From assembly GCA_014529385.2 (NCBI GenBank), contig CM043942.1:30156969-30220968 (forward strand): a DNA stretch of 64,000 bases, written 5' to 3'. Each line of letters starts with the position of its first letter. The stretch's first letter is position 1. Of this stretch, positions 33,351 to 43,434 are shown piece by piece. Position numbers and translations under genes: made by a program. A model generated the notes under the pieces. The model was not told the origin of the DNA and did not search any database. It was given only the letters and a program-made list of their open reading frames with translations. This stretch comes from Adiantum capillus-veneris. Taxonomy: Eukaryota; Streptophyta; Polypodiopsida; Polypodiales; Pteridaceae.

Positions 33351-34553
33351 TGTAAGGTGCAACAGAAGTGAATGTTGAACTTTGCTCAAGATAAGAGTGC
33401 TCTGAACTGTGCTCAAGGGTACCTTTTACTTACGGAAGGGAGAGCCTTCCGTTCCTTTAGCGAGAGAGTGCAAATGATCACAACAAAGTGGTAAACACTG
33501 TGAATGAAGGTGCTGAGACTGAGAGATAGAGAGAGAGAATACGACACCAAAATGTTGTCAAACCCTCCTCCAAGGGCCACTCTCGATGGCGAGAGAAGTC
33601 TATGCTATTGATTGCACAAATCTCGTACAATGGTCTAAATACAATGCACTTGTCGATGATCTCGAGGACGGCTACGAGACGGGCTGAAATCTGAAAACGC
33701 TAAGGGCTGAAATCTGCAAATCTTGTATCTGCTGAATTCTGACTCTATGTTGGTGATGACGGTGGTGATGACAATGCGATGACGACGCGCTGAAAACGCA
33801 GATGCTGAAATCTGCGAATAGCGGACTGAATCTGTAAACCCTGGCTGATCTGGGGTCTAAATCTGAAAACGATGGACTGTCGTATGGCTGAAAACTGATC
33901 GCTGCAGATCTGCAAGAACCTGCTAATGCTAGGGCAGATCTGTCGCGGGGAAATGATGCGGTGAAGATCTGCTACTGCAAGGACCATGTCGCGATGTCGT
34001 AAGGCTTTAATCTGCAAAACGCTAGGGCTTTCGGCTGATCCAAAAACGCTAGGGCAGATTTGGCTCTGTCGCTGAAAAACGCTAGCAGATCTTGCAATGT
34101 GCAAAAACGCTAGGTCTTCTTCTTCGTCTTGGCTGAAACGCTATGTTCCCTTGCTGGTCTTGCTGAGAAGGTGCACTGCCAGAACTTGGTTCCCCGATGC
34201 CTCTTCTGCCAGAAAGTGCTACCGCTAGCTTTTTTTATATAGTCACTTGCAAAATTGCCCTACCAAGTTTCCCAACAAAGACACTTAATAATAATAAGTG
34301 AAAAATGTCTAAAATAGGGAAAATGGGTTCTATGCACTGTAAAATGCTCTTGATGGGTGCTCCTGATGGGTATTGATTGTAATTTGATGATCATGTTGTG
34401 TGCAACCAAAGGAAATGCACCTACTCTAAGTGTCTGGACATGCACGGTCTACGAACAGACTCGCAAAAGTGCCAGAACACTTCCAAATCTAACTGAACCC
34501 TTGTCATGAAGTAGCTTGTCCACATGCACATAGGGTTAGATGTACACGTAACA
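33351..34553 (-). repeat. B1 left LTR (3' LTR)
   Basis: 1203 bp. The plus strand begins TGTAAGGTGCAACAG and ends ACGTAACA. It holds many short CTAGGG/CTGAAATCTGCAAA variants (33690-34140). The minus strand has a TATATAAAAAAAGC box at about 34224-34237. Confidence 0.92.
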
Positions 34554-34660
34554 TCCCCTCCTTTTTAATGTGAGGTATTGGTACCGAACTGTATGGCGTC
34601 GAAGGTATGCAACGCTTGCTTCTGTGGGCCGCGCCGAAAGCGACACAAAGTCATCTGTGG

Positions 34661-35230
34661 CTATGTCAAAGCTCCAACTTCGGCTATAGTCGTGGATCTA
34701 CCTTCTTCAAGAATCTCCGAGGAGGACAATTCTTGAAACCACTTCCAACACAAAAACATGAACATACCCATTCCATGTAAAGTGGCTCGAAAAATTCTAG
34801 TCTTCTTTAAAGATTGTGCATGCAATGTAGATGAACAAAGAGACCGAGTGTCAAACCGTTCATCAATCAAACGCAAAAAATGGGGTCGAATCTTGACTTC
34901 TGATCTAAATCAATCAATTGTGGCAAATCACAATGTAAATGACGATGCTTGATGCTCAATCCTTCTTGTGCTCTTTCGGATACTGTGTAATGCCAAGGAA
35001 GAGACATGGAATGTGAATTCCTTGAATGCAAACATTTCATCTTTTCATGAGTAATCCGCATATAGCCGTGCTCATTCATGAGTGAATCATGTTCATCGTA
35101 CAATATGGCATGCCTATGAAAAGGGAACACATAAAAGACGGTGACTAAAATACAGGAAACCGTCACGAATGAAACACTCGAACAATGCGTACTGACTAAT
35201 CATGCGCATACACAATACTTACTGTGGGGG
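34661..35230 (-). pseudogene. B1 3' reading region, unknown protein shared with B2
   Basis: Two overlapping minus-strand frames (35166-34867 and 34876-34661) read in element sense: a YDEHDSLMNEHGYMRITHEK stretch, then KCLHSRNSHSMSLPWHYTVS, RAQEGLSIKHRHLHCDLPQL, and after a frameshift RLIDERFDTRSLCSSTLHAQ and MFMFLCWKWFQELSS. The same order of blocks occurs in B2 at 53870-54310, so the coding potential looks conserved despite frame breaks. It lies where pol would be expected, between protease and 3' LTR. No catalytic motif, zinc finger or clear membrane segment is seen, so an env-like label is not justified. Confidence 0.55.
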
Positions 35231-35453
35231 TTCCTTAGATCTTGACTCGAGAGCCAAGATCGGTTCTTCGTGATTGATCGAATCTGCAATGAGGTTAGCT
35301 TCACTAGAAAAAGCATCAACCAAACCATCATCCTTGTGAACATCATTGTGAATAATCACATCTTTATCATGCAAAACATATGTGTCGTGCTTGGGAGAAG
35401 AAAAGACTGAGAGAGTTTCCTTCTCCTAATTCTTTTCAAGTTTCGCTTGCACA
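35231..35453 (-). other. B1 linker between protease and 3' region
   Basis: In element sense the frame reads an acidic His/Asp/Lys-rich linker (HDKDVIIHNDVHKDD), then FSSEANLIADSINHEEPILA. The equivalent linker in B2 is expanded by DNDKH-type repeats. It is probably a flexible polyprotein segment. Confidence 0.5.
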
Positions 35454-35825
35454 TTAGAAATGAGAGATGAAGAATGAACAACTTCCTATGACAATGGGAG
35501 AGTCACTTTTGGCATTAAAAGTGAAAGTATTGGCTGTCCAATCAATGAGAGAGTTATGCTCACGAAACCATTGAATGCCTAAAAGCATATCACATCCTGA
35601 AAGAGGACATACTACAAATTTTCTACGGAAGGACGCTTGTTGAACAGTGAACAACACATCAAGGCACTCTTGCGTGATGAGAGAGTCCATACTGAGAGCG
35701 AAGCCCGACACCTCGAAAGGAGATGTCTTGCTAACCTCCAAGCAGGCTCTTTCGACAAGAGAGTCACTTATCACATTATGCATACTGCTCGGATCAAACA
35801 ATATGACAAAACGATGACCCTTCAC
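35454..35825 (-). pseudogene. B1 retropepsin-like aspartic protease
   Basis: The frame of 123 codons begins HRFVILFDPSSMHNVIS, in the position of the retropepsin active site. The canonical D-S/T-G is D-P-S here. The C-terminal block GCDMLLGIQWFREHNSLIDW matches the end of gypsy proteases. The same FDPSS form appears in gypsy fragment I at 11.2 kb. The protease would cut the gag polyprotein; with the Gly of the active-site loop replaced, activity is doubtful. The frame ends at TGA/TAG shortly after. Confidence 0.75.
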
Positions 35826-35829
35826 ATGA

Positions 35830-36720
35830 CCATAACACTAAATGAGAGACTCATCAATGGGAGAATCATGTGAAACTTGGGTCATACTCGTGTTCTCATT
35901 GATGGCATTAAGAGAGAATGTGGGTTCTTTAGATTCGCTAGATTCAATCTTAGGACATGTTCTTTTTATGTGACCCTTGATGTGACAATGATAACATCGA
36001 CCTTCCTTAGAATAAATGCTTTGTTCTTCTAACGTGATGTATCCTCCTAAAATGCCTTGTGCTGCTTTTTCATTTGGGGTGAGCTTAGGTTTAGCAATTG
36101 TGTTAGCTTTACCCTTAGATTCATTGTGTGAGTTCTTTTATGAGAGACTAGAGGAAGATTGGTTAGAAGAGTTCCCATTCTTACCGTTCTGAGGGTTTTG
36201 AGAAGTCTGAGAAGTACTTTGCAAAGTCTTATTCTCCTTAGGCTTTCCCTTATTGTGCTTCATCTCCTGTGCGAGAGCCATCGCTACCGCCTTGTTGAGA
36301 TCTACGAGATCGAAGACTTCCACATCAAACCTGATATAGTCGTCCAGCCCGAAAACGAAAGCCTCTTTGCGCTTCGCATCCGATTTGCGTAATTGGGTGC
36401 CAAGCTGTAAAACACGGTTAGAAAAAGACATGACTAGAGTACCATTCTCCTTAAGATTACGCCAATCTTCTTTTAATCGCGCTAGGTACTAAGGTGGCAA
36501 GAACCGCGCCTTGACCTTGTCTTGGAAGTAGGCCCGACTGAAAGAAAGGGGCACGCCTACCTTACAGTTAGAGAAGGATGTTCTCTTACCCAAGCTCTTC
36601 TCTTTCCCGCGGGCGCACCCCTTGGCGACATTGCGCTCACACTGAGGTTGCTTTTTTCCACCTCACGTCAATTGGCCGGCCGCTAAGTGCACGGTCCACT
36701 CTCAATGAGTGAAAAGAGAA
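35830..36720 (-). pseudogene. B1 gag with CCHC zinc knuckle
   Basis: In element sense, a frame with FLPP-YLARLKEDWRNLKENG (one stop) leads into MSFSNRVLQLGTQLRKSDAK, FVFGLDDYIRFDVEVF and LNKAVAMALAQEMK (36431-36138), matching the capsid part of gypsy gag. After a stop it resumes with KPKLTPNEKA and the nucleocapsid knuckle CYHCHIKGHIKRTC (about 36005-35964), with all four zinc ligands kept. The N-terminus toward the primer-binding site is unclear. Role: particle formation and RNA packaging. Confidence 0.78.
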
Positions 36721-36896
36721 ACAAGGGGAGGCTGGACAAGCTCTTCTTTCTTGGGTTTCCTGTCACTCTTCAAAAACACGATTAGGAATCGACACGCCCA
36801 AGTGGACTTTGGTTACGTGCGACTGCAACAAGCAAAAAAAATTATTGTGGTTCTTTCCTTGAGTGATACAGAACACTGTCAAAGCTTTGATACCAA

Positions 36897-38083
36897 TGTA
36901 AGGTGCAGCGGAAGTGAATGTTGAACTTTGCTCAAGATGAGTGCTCCGAACTGTGCTCAAGGGTTCCTTTTACTTACGGAAGGGAGAGCCTTCCGTTCCT
37001 TTAGTGAAAGAGTACAAATGATCACAACAAAGTGGTAAACACTGTGAATGAAGGTGCTGAGACTGAGAGATAGAGAGAGAAGAATATGACACCAGAATGT
37101 TGTCAAACCCTCCTCCAAGGGCCCCACTCTCGATGGCGAGAGAAGTCTATGCTATTGATTGCACAAATCTCGTACAATGGTCTAAATGCAACGGACTTGC
37201 CAACGATGTCGACGACAATGAGGACGGCGACGAGACGGGCTGAAATCTGAAAACGCAAAGGGCTGAAATCTATAAATCTTGTATCTGCTAAATTCTAACT
37301 CTATGTCGGTGACGACGATGCGACGACAACGTGCTGAAAATGCAGATGCTGAAATCTGCGAATAGCGGGCTGAATCTGTAAACGCTGGTTGATCTGGGGT
37401 CTAAATCTGAAAATGATGGACTGTCGTATGGCTAAAAACTTATCGCTGCAGATCTGCAAGAATCTGCTAACGCTAGCTGATCTGTCGCGGGGAAAACGAT
37501 GCGGTGAAGATCTGCTACCGCATGGACCATGTCGCGATGTCATAAGGCTGAAATCTGCAAAATGCTAGGGCTTTAGGCTGATCCAAAAACGCTAGGGCAG
37601 ATTTGGCTCTATCGCTGAAAGACGCTAGCAGATCTTGCAATGTGCAAAAACGCTAGGGCTGATCAGTCTTCTTCTTCGTCTTGGCTGAAATGCTATGTTC
37701 CCTTGCTGGTCTTGCTGAGAAGGTGCACTGCCAAAACTTAGTTCCCTACTGCCCCTTCTGCCAGAAAGTGCTAGTACTAGCTTTTCTTATACACTCACTT
37801 GCAAAATTGCCCTACCCAGTTTCCCATTAAAGTCACTTAATAATAATAATAAGTGAAAAACGGCTAAAATAAGGAATCACATAGAATGCTCCTGATGGGT
37901 ACTGACTGTAATCTGATGATCATGCTGTGTGCAACTAGAGGAAATACAACTACTCTTAAGTGTCTAGACATGCACGGTCTGCGAACAGACTCACAAAGGT
38001 GCCAAAACACTTCCTAAGCTAATTGAACCCTTGTCATGAAGTAGCTTGTCCACATGCACATAGGGTTAGATGTGCATGTGACA
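36897..38083 (-). repeat. B1 right LTR (5' LTR)
   Basis: 1187 bp. The plus strand begins TGTAAGGTGCAGCGG and ends GCATGTGACA. By eye it is roughly 90 to 93 percent identical to the left LTR, with small indels. The primer-binding site abuts it at 36896. Confidence 0.92.
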
Positions 38084-38088
38084 AAACA
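38084..38088. repeat. Target-site duplication AAACA, right copy (element B1)
   Basis: Identical to 33346-33350 and directly adjacent to the B1 LTR end. Confidence 0.9.
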
Positions 38089-38829
38089 ATTCAAATCGGC
38101 ACCAAGACACGTTCAAAACAAATACCATCCATTTCAAACAAATTCCAAAGAGGATCACCAAACAAGTTCTCACATAGAACTCAAACTTAAGAGCAATCTC
38201 GACATCAGTTGAGCTCGAAAAGACAAGCAGCTTTCCATCTTGAAACCTGCACCAAGATTAGGGTTGAATTTCTTCCATAAGCTTTAAGGTTGTAGCCGAC
38301 CGCAACATGGTCCAAATAGTTGAAACAAGCCTCAACAACTGTTCCTGTGGCAATGATGATAGCCCAAAGATATAGAAATCACACTGGACCTCCAAGGTTA
38401 TCGAGACATCTGTTGAAAGATGCCCAAAGACTGCAAGTTGTAATCTGTTGGAGTTTCCGTGGCAAGCATTTCAATATACCCCTCTACCAGAAGCAGGTGC
38501 TTGGAGTGTGCGGCTTGGTAGCTATAGACATCCACCACTACATGGCACTGCCTCTGAGAAGTAAAACAGCGACTTGAAAAAAAATCCTTGATCCTTCTCT
38601 TGCAAGTGATCTTTATGGCTTATGCCCTGTAAGACAGAGTAATGAAGACGGGAGTGCACCCTATGCGCGATGAAGTAAGGGTGGGAGTGGCTAATAAGTC
38701 CGAGTACGGGCCATGAAGAAACTTTGATAAATTTCTATGTGAAACTTAGAAGCGCCATCTCGCTCTGTCTGCTCTTTGGTAGGATCGGTATGCTTTTAGA
38801 AAAGCACACGCCTGAAGCTTTAATACCAT
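38089..38829 (-). other. A1 internal region, right part, non-coding
   Basis: Continues A1 after the B1 insertion and ends at its primer-binding site. Similar sequence lies in A2 at about 49990-50690 (GCGATGAAGTAAGGGTGGGAGTGGCTA-type block, under 20 bases identical in a row). No coding frame is credible. Confidence 0.7.
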
Positions 38830-39298
38830 TGTCAAGGGGACACACACCACGTGCCAACGGAAAAGAACAGACTAAACAACTATAAGTACTTCAAATAACA
38901 ACTGAACTGAAAGAGATAGAGAGTGCACAACACACGAGACGGGGAGTGGCGGAGTTCCACCCCAAGAGAGCATTGGCCCCAAACCTTGGTGCCCCTTTCG
39001 GTATTTCTTTATATTGCTTGAACTCGATACAACACCGGTACCCCTAACTATGCACCTTCTCCAGGAAGCATGCCAGAGAATGATATTTAAAGGCTTTTGG
39101 CCTATGAAAAGCAGCTACATGAAAAGCTACAAGCTCAAAAGCATCAGACCCAAAAGCATTGAGCCCAAAAAGCTGCGAGCGTAAAATACAGAAATCCGTA
39201 CACCTGCCACATCTGCACTTGCCAACAAGAAACGCGGAAATCCGTACTGCTGCCACGTCATCATGTCAGCGTAAATTCTAGGTTGTCCGTACAGCCAC
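38830..39298 (-). repeat. A1 right LTR, first part
   Basis: Begins TGTCAAGGGG and is interrupted at GCCAC by chromovirus C. The remaining 207 bp are at 45661-45867. Together they give 676 bp, equal to the 672-bp left LTR. Confidence 0.9.
39294..39298. repeat. Target-site duplication GCCAC, left copy (chromovirus C)
   Basis: GCCAC before 39299 is repeated at 45656-45660. An uninterrupted copy of this LTR at 32530-32545 shows the pre-insertion form with a single GCCAC. Confidence 0.93.
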
Positions 39299-39842
39299 TG
39301 TAACAGACTTGGACACTCCAAGTCAAGAATCAACCGCGACAGCACCAAATAACCACTTCAAAACAAGTCACAGATCACAATAGATGTACACTGGCCCGGT
39401 GGAGTTCCGTGCCTAGAGATATTGGCCCCAAAGACGGGCGCCCCTTTCGGTATTTCCTTTTATATTAATCAAATCAAAGTACAAGAGAGTGGCTAGGGTT
39501 TCACTCTCAGACTCTGCGTCCAGATGCTCTGAGAAGTGAGGCCCTCACCACTAATTTAAAGATTACAAGGGATGCCCAAAACCAGAGTCCCAAAATCTTT
39601 TAAAATAAAAAGCATCAGTTCTCTCTCTCTCTCTTAGAGAGTCTTTTCTCTTTTTTTATAAAAAAAAAAGCAAAATTCGCGTCGCTCATCATTTTCAAAA
39701 TTTATTTTTATTTTTTATTTTTTTCAGCATCCACGATTTCCGGAAATTAGGGTTTCTGGCAGAAATTAGGGTTTGCAAGAATTTTAGGGTTTCTGGCAGA
39801 AATTAGGGTTTCTGCTATCCGCCACGTCATCACTTTGTGACA
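39299..39842 (-). repeat. Chromovirus C left LTR (3' LTR)
   Basis: 544 bp, TGTAACAGAC...TTTGTGACA on the plus strand. It has four TTAGGGTTT motifs (39747, 39766, 39784, 39803), an ACGT-core GCCACGTCATCAC (39821-39833) and the shared GGCGCCCCTTTCGGTATTTC block (39437-39456). Confidence 0.95.
39747..39833 (-). promoter_or_regulatory. Telo-box array and ACGT element in chromovirus U3
   Basis: In element sense, four AAACCCTAA motifs are spaced 18-19 bp apart and preceded by GTGATGACGTGGC. AAACCCTAA (telo-box) and ACGT-core sites are known plant promoter elements. In the right LTR (45560-45624) three of the four telo-boxes are intact. Confidence 0.6.
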
Positions 39843-40379
39843 TAACCCCCTCTTGAAAGCATTGTAATCGACCGCAATTACGCCAGACATCAAAGGACAT
39901 CACATGACATTCAACATTTATTCGGATCTTAGACCATGATTTATCGGCAATGTAGCTAGCAATCACATCTAGGTCCAATCGGGACCTCAACGATGTCCGA
40001 TTGACTAACCCCTATTGCAACCATGTCTATTCGAGATCAATCAAACCAAAATGTTGCAGTCATTTCGTCTATCAGTTCCTGCACTCACAAGAAGTCAAGA
40101 ACAAATTAGTATCATTATCAGGAATTCCATTTCATAAAGTTATCCAGCAAAATACTGTCAGCTCTCAGTATCCCTGAAGCTCAAAGAGATATCAGTGACT
40201 TTAGTATCAAAATCGAGGCATCTGTTGACAAAGGAGCGGAGTAACTCCCCTCTTGTGCATCACACTGCACCAGATCTTCGGCCAAGCTGAGTTTCTGGGT
40301 TCCGTTTGGAGTAGACTATGCTAAACCAAAACATCGAGGTAAAGTTTCACAATCCGAGGAGTATCTGCTAGGTCCTCCT

Positions 40380-40620
40380 CCTCCATCCACTTCGCATCAA
40401 ATGCAGGAAAGTTCTTGAACTAAACCAAGAACCGCCTTCGGACTTTACCTTTCTTCATATCTTTATGTGCCAAAATCTGTTCAGGAACAAGGATCTCCTT
40501 GTTTTCTTCCACTTCGGGTTGCTCATCAGGCTCTCCATCATCAGGCACATCACCCTTAACAAGGTTCAAGAGACTCACATGCAATGCATTGTGAATCCTC
40601 CAAGTATCTGCCAGTTTCAA
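40380..40620 (-). pseudogene. Chromovirus C integrase tail with chromodomain
   Basis: The frame reads DTWRIHNALHVSLLNLVKGD (usual end of the gypsy integrase module), an acidic linker EPDEQPEVEENKEILVPEQI, then the chromodomain start KGKVRRRFLV. A TAG follows where the family has Gln; the same frame continues with FKNFPAFDAKWMEEEDL, the aromatic-cage and acidic part of a chromodomain. Chromodomains direct integration to marked chromatin. A single nonsense change truncates this one. Confidence 0.8.
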
Positions 40621-40637
40621 TCGGAAGGAGACATCAT

Positions 40638-41704
40638 TTATCTTGTCAGTGATCTAGAAAGGTCCGTAGTATCGCATACTAAGCTTTGGAAAAAGCCTCT
40701 CCTTTCCCTTTTTCTTTCGTAGGCGTGCCTTCTCAAAAGTAAGAGCATCCAATCATCCTCCTTCACTTTCAAGTCGCGACGATGGCGATCCGCTGCCTTT
40801 TTCTGTCGTTCTTGAGACTCCTGCAAAGTCTCGCGAACCTTGGCAAAAGCCGTTAGCAAAAACTCGCGAATATTCATCCGCTTCAAATATCTAATCTTTC
40901 GTGCTCAGGAAGGATGGAACCTTCGCAGCACTTTCAACAATCTCACATGCCGTCTTCCCTGTCGAAGAGTGTATCGTGTTATTGTAGGCAAATTCCACCA
41001 AAGGTAAGTTCTTTTCCCATTGAGTCTTCTGATCCGAGATACAAGACTTCAATAAATCTAAAATCACTGAATTGGCAATCTCAAATTGCCCGTCAATCTG
41101 CAAGTGTAACGATGACGAGAACTGCAACCACGTGCCAATGTTCTTCCAAATTGCCTTCCAAAACAAACTCATAAATCTGGGGTCTCTGTCGGAGACAATC
41201 GTCTCAGGCGTGCCATGTAATCGGAAAATCGTCGTGATCATTCTGTGTTCTTGGGAGATCAAAAATGAAATCCATTTCAATATTTTCCCAGGGGTGGGTG
41301 GCTATGGGTAAAGGCTGTAACAATCCCTGTGCCTTATGCCTGTCAAACTTGACCTTCTGGCATACCAAGCAACTGCGCACAAACTCTTCCACATCCTTTT
41401 TGAGTCTCGGCCCAAAGAAGTATCTCTCTACCCCTTTCATGATGGTAGCAATGCCACGGTGACCCGTAAAAGGTGGACAGTGGCATTCAGTCATAACCTT
41501 ATCCCTCAACGGCTGTGTAACGCACAACATAGTCTTTCTCATCAAGTAGCCTTCCCGAAGGGAGTATCCAACTACTGTCTCCCCATCCCGTATCCGTGTG
41601 AAAATATTTGCAAAACCTGTATCTGTGGCATATTGATCGACCATATCCTCGAAGCTCCTATGATGTATCGCGGAAATAGCCAGAACCAATGGTTTCCAAG
41701 ACAA
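40638..41704 (-). pseudogene. Chromovirus C integrase, internally deleted
   Basis: The N-terminal zinc domain is present (CPPFTGHRGIATIMKGVERYF ... RSCLVCQKVKFDRH, shown here as key residues His, His, Cys, Cys). The core begins HPWENIEMDFIFDLPRTQND, then frame is lost. The next frame resumes at IFRLHGTPETIVSDRDPRF, so about 35 residues after the first catalytic Asp are missing. It continues with LVEFAYNNTIHSSTGKTACE and stops near 40891. The C-terminal helix-rich segment (40886-40638) has RETLQESQERQKKAADRHRR. Integration activity should be lost. Confidence 0.88.
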
Positions 41705-41710
41705 AGCATC

Positions 41711-42979
41711 TTACACCACATTCTTTTGTCCCTGCACATGGACAATCTGGAAGTGGAACTGTGACAAGATGTTCGCCCACCGCATCTGCTTTTCCGAAAG
41801 CTGCTTCTGTGACAAGAAGTAGCGCAAACTCTGATGGTCTGTAAAGACAGTAGAATCCGCTCCGAGTAGGTAATGCCGCCACTGAGTAAGAGCATGGATA
41901 ACCGCCAAAAGCTCTTTCTCATAGATCTGTGCTGTCATCTCTAGCCTAGAGAACAAATGGCTCTCGTAAGCTATGACATGGCCTTCTTGCATCAAGACCG
42001 CACCCAGACTACGACCACAAGCATCACAATATACTTCAAATGACTTCTGCAAGTCCGGCAAAGTCAAAATAGGTCCCGTAGTGAATTTCTCTTTCAATGT
42101 CCGAAAGGCAATCACCTCTGTGGGTCCCCACGAAAAAGGTACTCCTTTCTGTGTCAAGGTATGCAAAGGGGAAGCAACCTCTGCAAACTTTCGTATGAAC
42201 CGCCTGTAGTACGAACACAGTCCCAAGAAGCTTCTAACTTCATGAACATTTTTCAAGTCGGGCCAATCACGGATAGTCTCTATCTTGGCCGGATCCATTT
42301 GCACTCCTGCTGTTGACGCAATGTGTCCCAAAAAGTGTATCTCTAGTAGGAAAAATTCACTTTTCTTTGCATTAATCACTAACGTGTGATCTCGTAATGC
42401 CTGAAAGACCTGAAGCAGATGATCTCTGTGTTCTGCCTCATTCTTGGAGAAAACAATGATGTCGTCAAAGAAAGTGCCAACAAATAGCCTGTACTCTCGA
42501 AAAATCCTGTCCATCATCCGCTTAAATGTCGCAGGAGCATTGGTTAAGCCAAAAGGCATCACCAAAAACTCAAATAACCCAAAAGTCGTCCAAAAAGCTG
42601 TCTTGTAGACATCTCCTGGTGCTATCCTGATCTGATGATATCCACTCTTCAAGTCAATCTTGTTAAAGCACGAGGATCCCTGTAACCTGTCGAGTATATC
42701 ATCAATCCTAGGAGTCGGAAATTTATTCTTGATGGTGATTTCGTTGAGAGTGCTATAATCAATGCACATTCTCCAAGATCCGTCTTTCTTCAAAACCAAC
42801 AACACTGGATAGCAATACGGTGAAGTACTAGGCTGGACAAGACCCTTTTCCAAGAGGTCTTTCACTGGGTTCATAATCTTTTCATTCTGTACTCGGCTCA
42901 CACGGTAAGGTGGCCGATTTGGTGGCGTGCTTCCAGGTATCAGATCAATGGTTTGATCTTCAGGACCTCTGAAAAGCAA
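41711..42979 (-). CDS. Chromovirus C reverse transcriptase-RNase H
   Basis: A 422-codon open frame. It begins before the polymerase with IDLIPGSTPPNRPPYRVS. Polymerase blocks: LLEKGLVQPSTSPYCYPVLL, KKDGSWRMCIDYSTLNEITI, FNKIDLKSGYHQIRIAPGDV (first Asp), FGLTNAPATFKRMMD and the catalytic GTFFDDIIVFS. A thumb block FLGLCSYYRRFI follows. RNase H has EVYCDACGRSLGAVLMQEG (first Asp), YEKELLAVIHALTQWRHYL (Glu) and FTDHQSLRYFLSQ (Asp), ending near HVQGQKNVV. All catalytic residues are present, so the domain could be active if translated, but gag, protease and integrase around it are damaged. Confidence 0.93.
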   Translation of the reverse strand: MLFRGPEDQTIDLIPGSTPPNRPPYRVSRVQNEKIMNPVKDLLEKGLVQPSTSPYCYPVLLVLKKDGSWRMCIDYSTLNEITIKNKFPTPRIDDILDRLQGSSCFNKIDLKSGYHQIRIAPGDVYKTAFWTTFGLFEFLVMPFGLTNAPATFKRMMDRIFREYRLFVGTFFDDIIVFSKNEAEHRDHLLQVFQALRDHTLVINAKKSEFFLLEIHFLGHIASTAGVQMDPAKIETIRDWPDLKNVHEVRSFLGLCSYYRRFIRKFAEVASPLHTLTQKGVPFSWGPTEVIAFRTLKEKFTTGPILTLPDLQKSFEVYCDACGRSLGAVLMQEGHVIAYESHLFSRLEMTAQIYEKELLAVIHALTQWRHYLLGADSTVFTDHQSLRYFLSQKQLSEKQMRWANILSQFHFQIVHVQGQKNVV

Positions 42980-43039
42980 TCGGCATGAGTGTGGAGAAAA
43001 ATCTTGGCGTTCTTTTGATCAGGTCAAAACATATTCAAC

Positions 43040-43434
43040 CTTTATCCAGCGTTCAGTTCTCTCCCAAAAGAATGAGTAAGAAACTGAAGTTCATCAAGTA
43101 CAATCTTTAGAAGCCCTTCATTTATCAAAGTCCCTTTCTCGGCCCAGTAGTCAACCACGGCGTAGTTCTTGTGGTACCAAGGGATCCTGAGTAGAACGTC
43201 ACTCGCGCGCCCTGAACACCCCTGTCATTGCAAACGAAGTTTGCCAATGCTTGGTGTAATGGCAACATCCCATCCGGGTGCCAGTCGAACTACCTCCGCC
43301 TGTGGCGTCAGTCTGTCGGGTGTAATTCCAAATCGAGCCGCCAATTCCAAGTGAAAAGAAGTTGACCTTGGCTCCTTCAAAAGACTTCCTGATCCATCAC
43401 TTTGCCCCAAAAGTGGCAAAGTTTGTACTTTCAT
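43040..43434 (-). pseudogene. Chromovirus C protease region
   Basis: The frame has SFHLELAARFGITPDRLTPQ and LAPGWDVAITPSIGKLRLQ, matching the body of gypsy retropepsins, then after a stop DVLLRIPWYHKNYAVVDYW, the C-terminal block. The active-site triad at the N-terminal end is not recognisable (LLKEPRSTSFH where D-S/T-G is expected). It is probably inactive. Confidence 0.65.

Larger units (their letters stand above)
33351..38083 (-). mobile_element. LTR element B1, gag-protease plus unknown 3' frame, no polymerase
   Basis: 4733 bp, minus orientation, flanked by AAACA. Left LTR 33351-34553, right LTR 36897-38083 (about 1.2 kb each). Primer-binding site at plus 36884-36896 (minus TTGGTATCAAAGC). 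Inside, in element sense: gag (about 36700-35900) with a CCHC knuckle, a retropepsin-like domain (35825-35454), then an unfamiliar coding-like region (about 35230-34661) ending at the polypurine tract (plus TCCCCTCCTTTTT). Reverse transcriptase, RNase H and integrase are absent, so movement would depend on another gypsy element. Confidence 0.9.

Noticed and set aside
39737-39815. Interstitial telomere repeat
   Set aside because: TTAGGGTTT units are separated by 18-19 bp of other sequence and lie inside an LTR, so they are spaced telo-box-like motifs, not a telomere tract.
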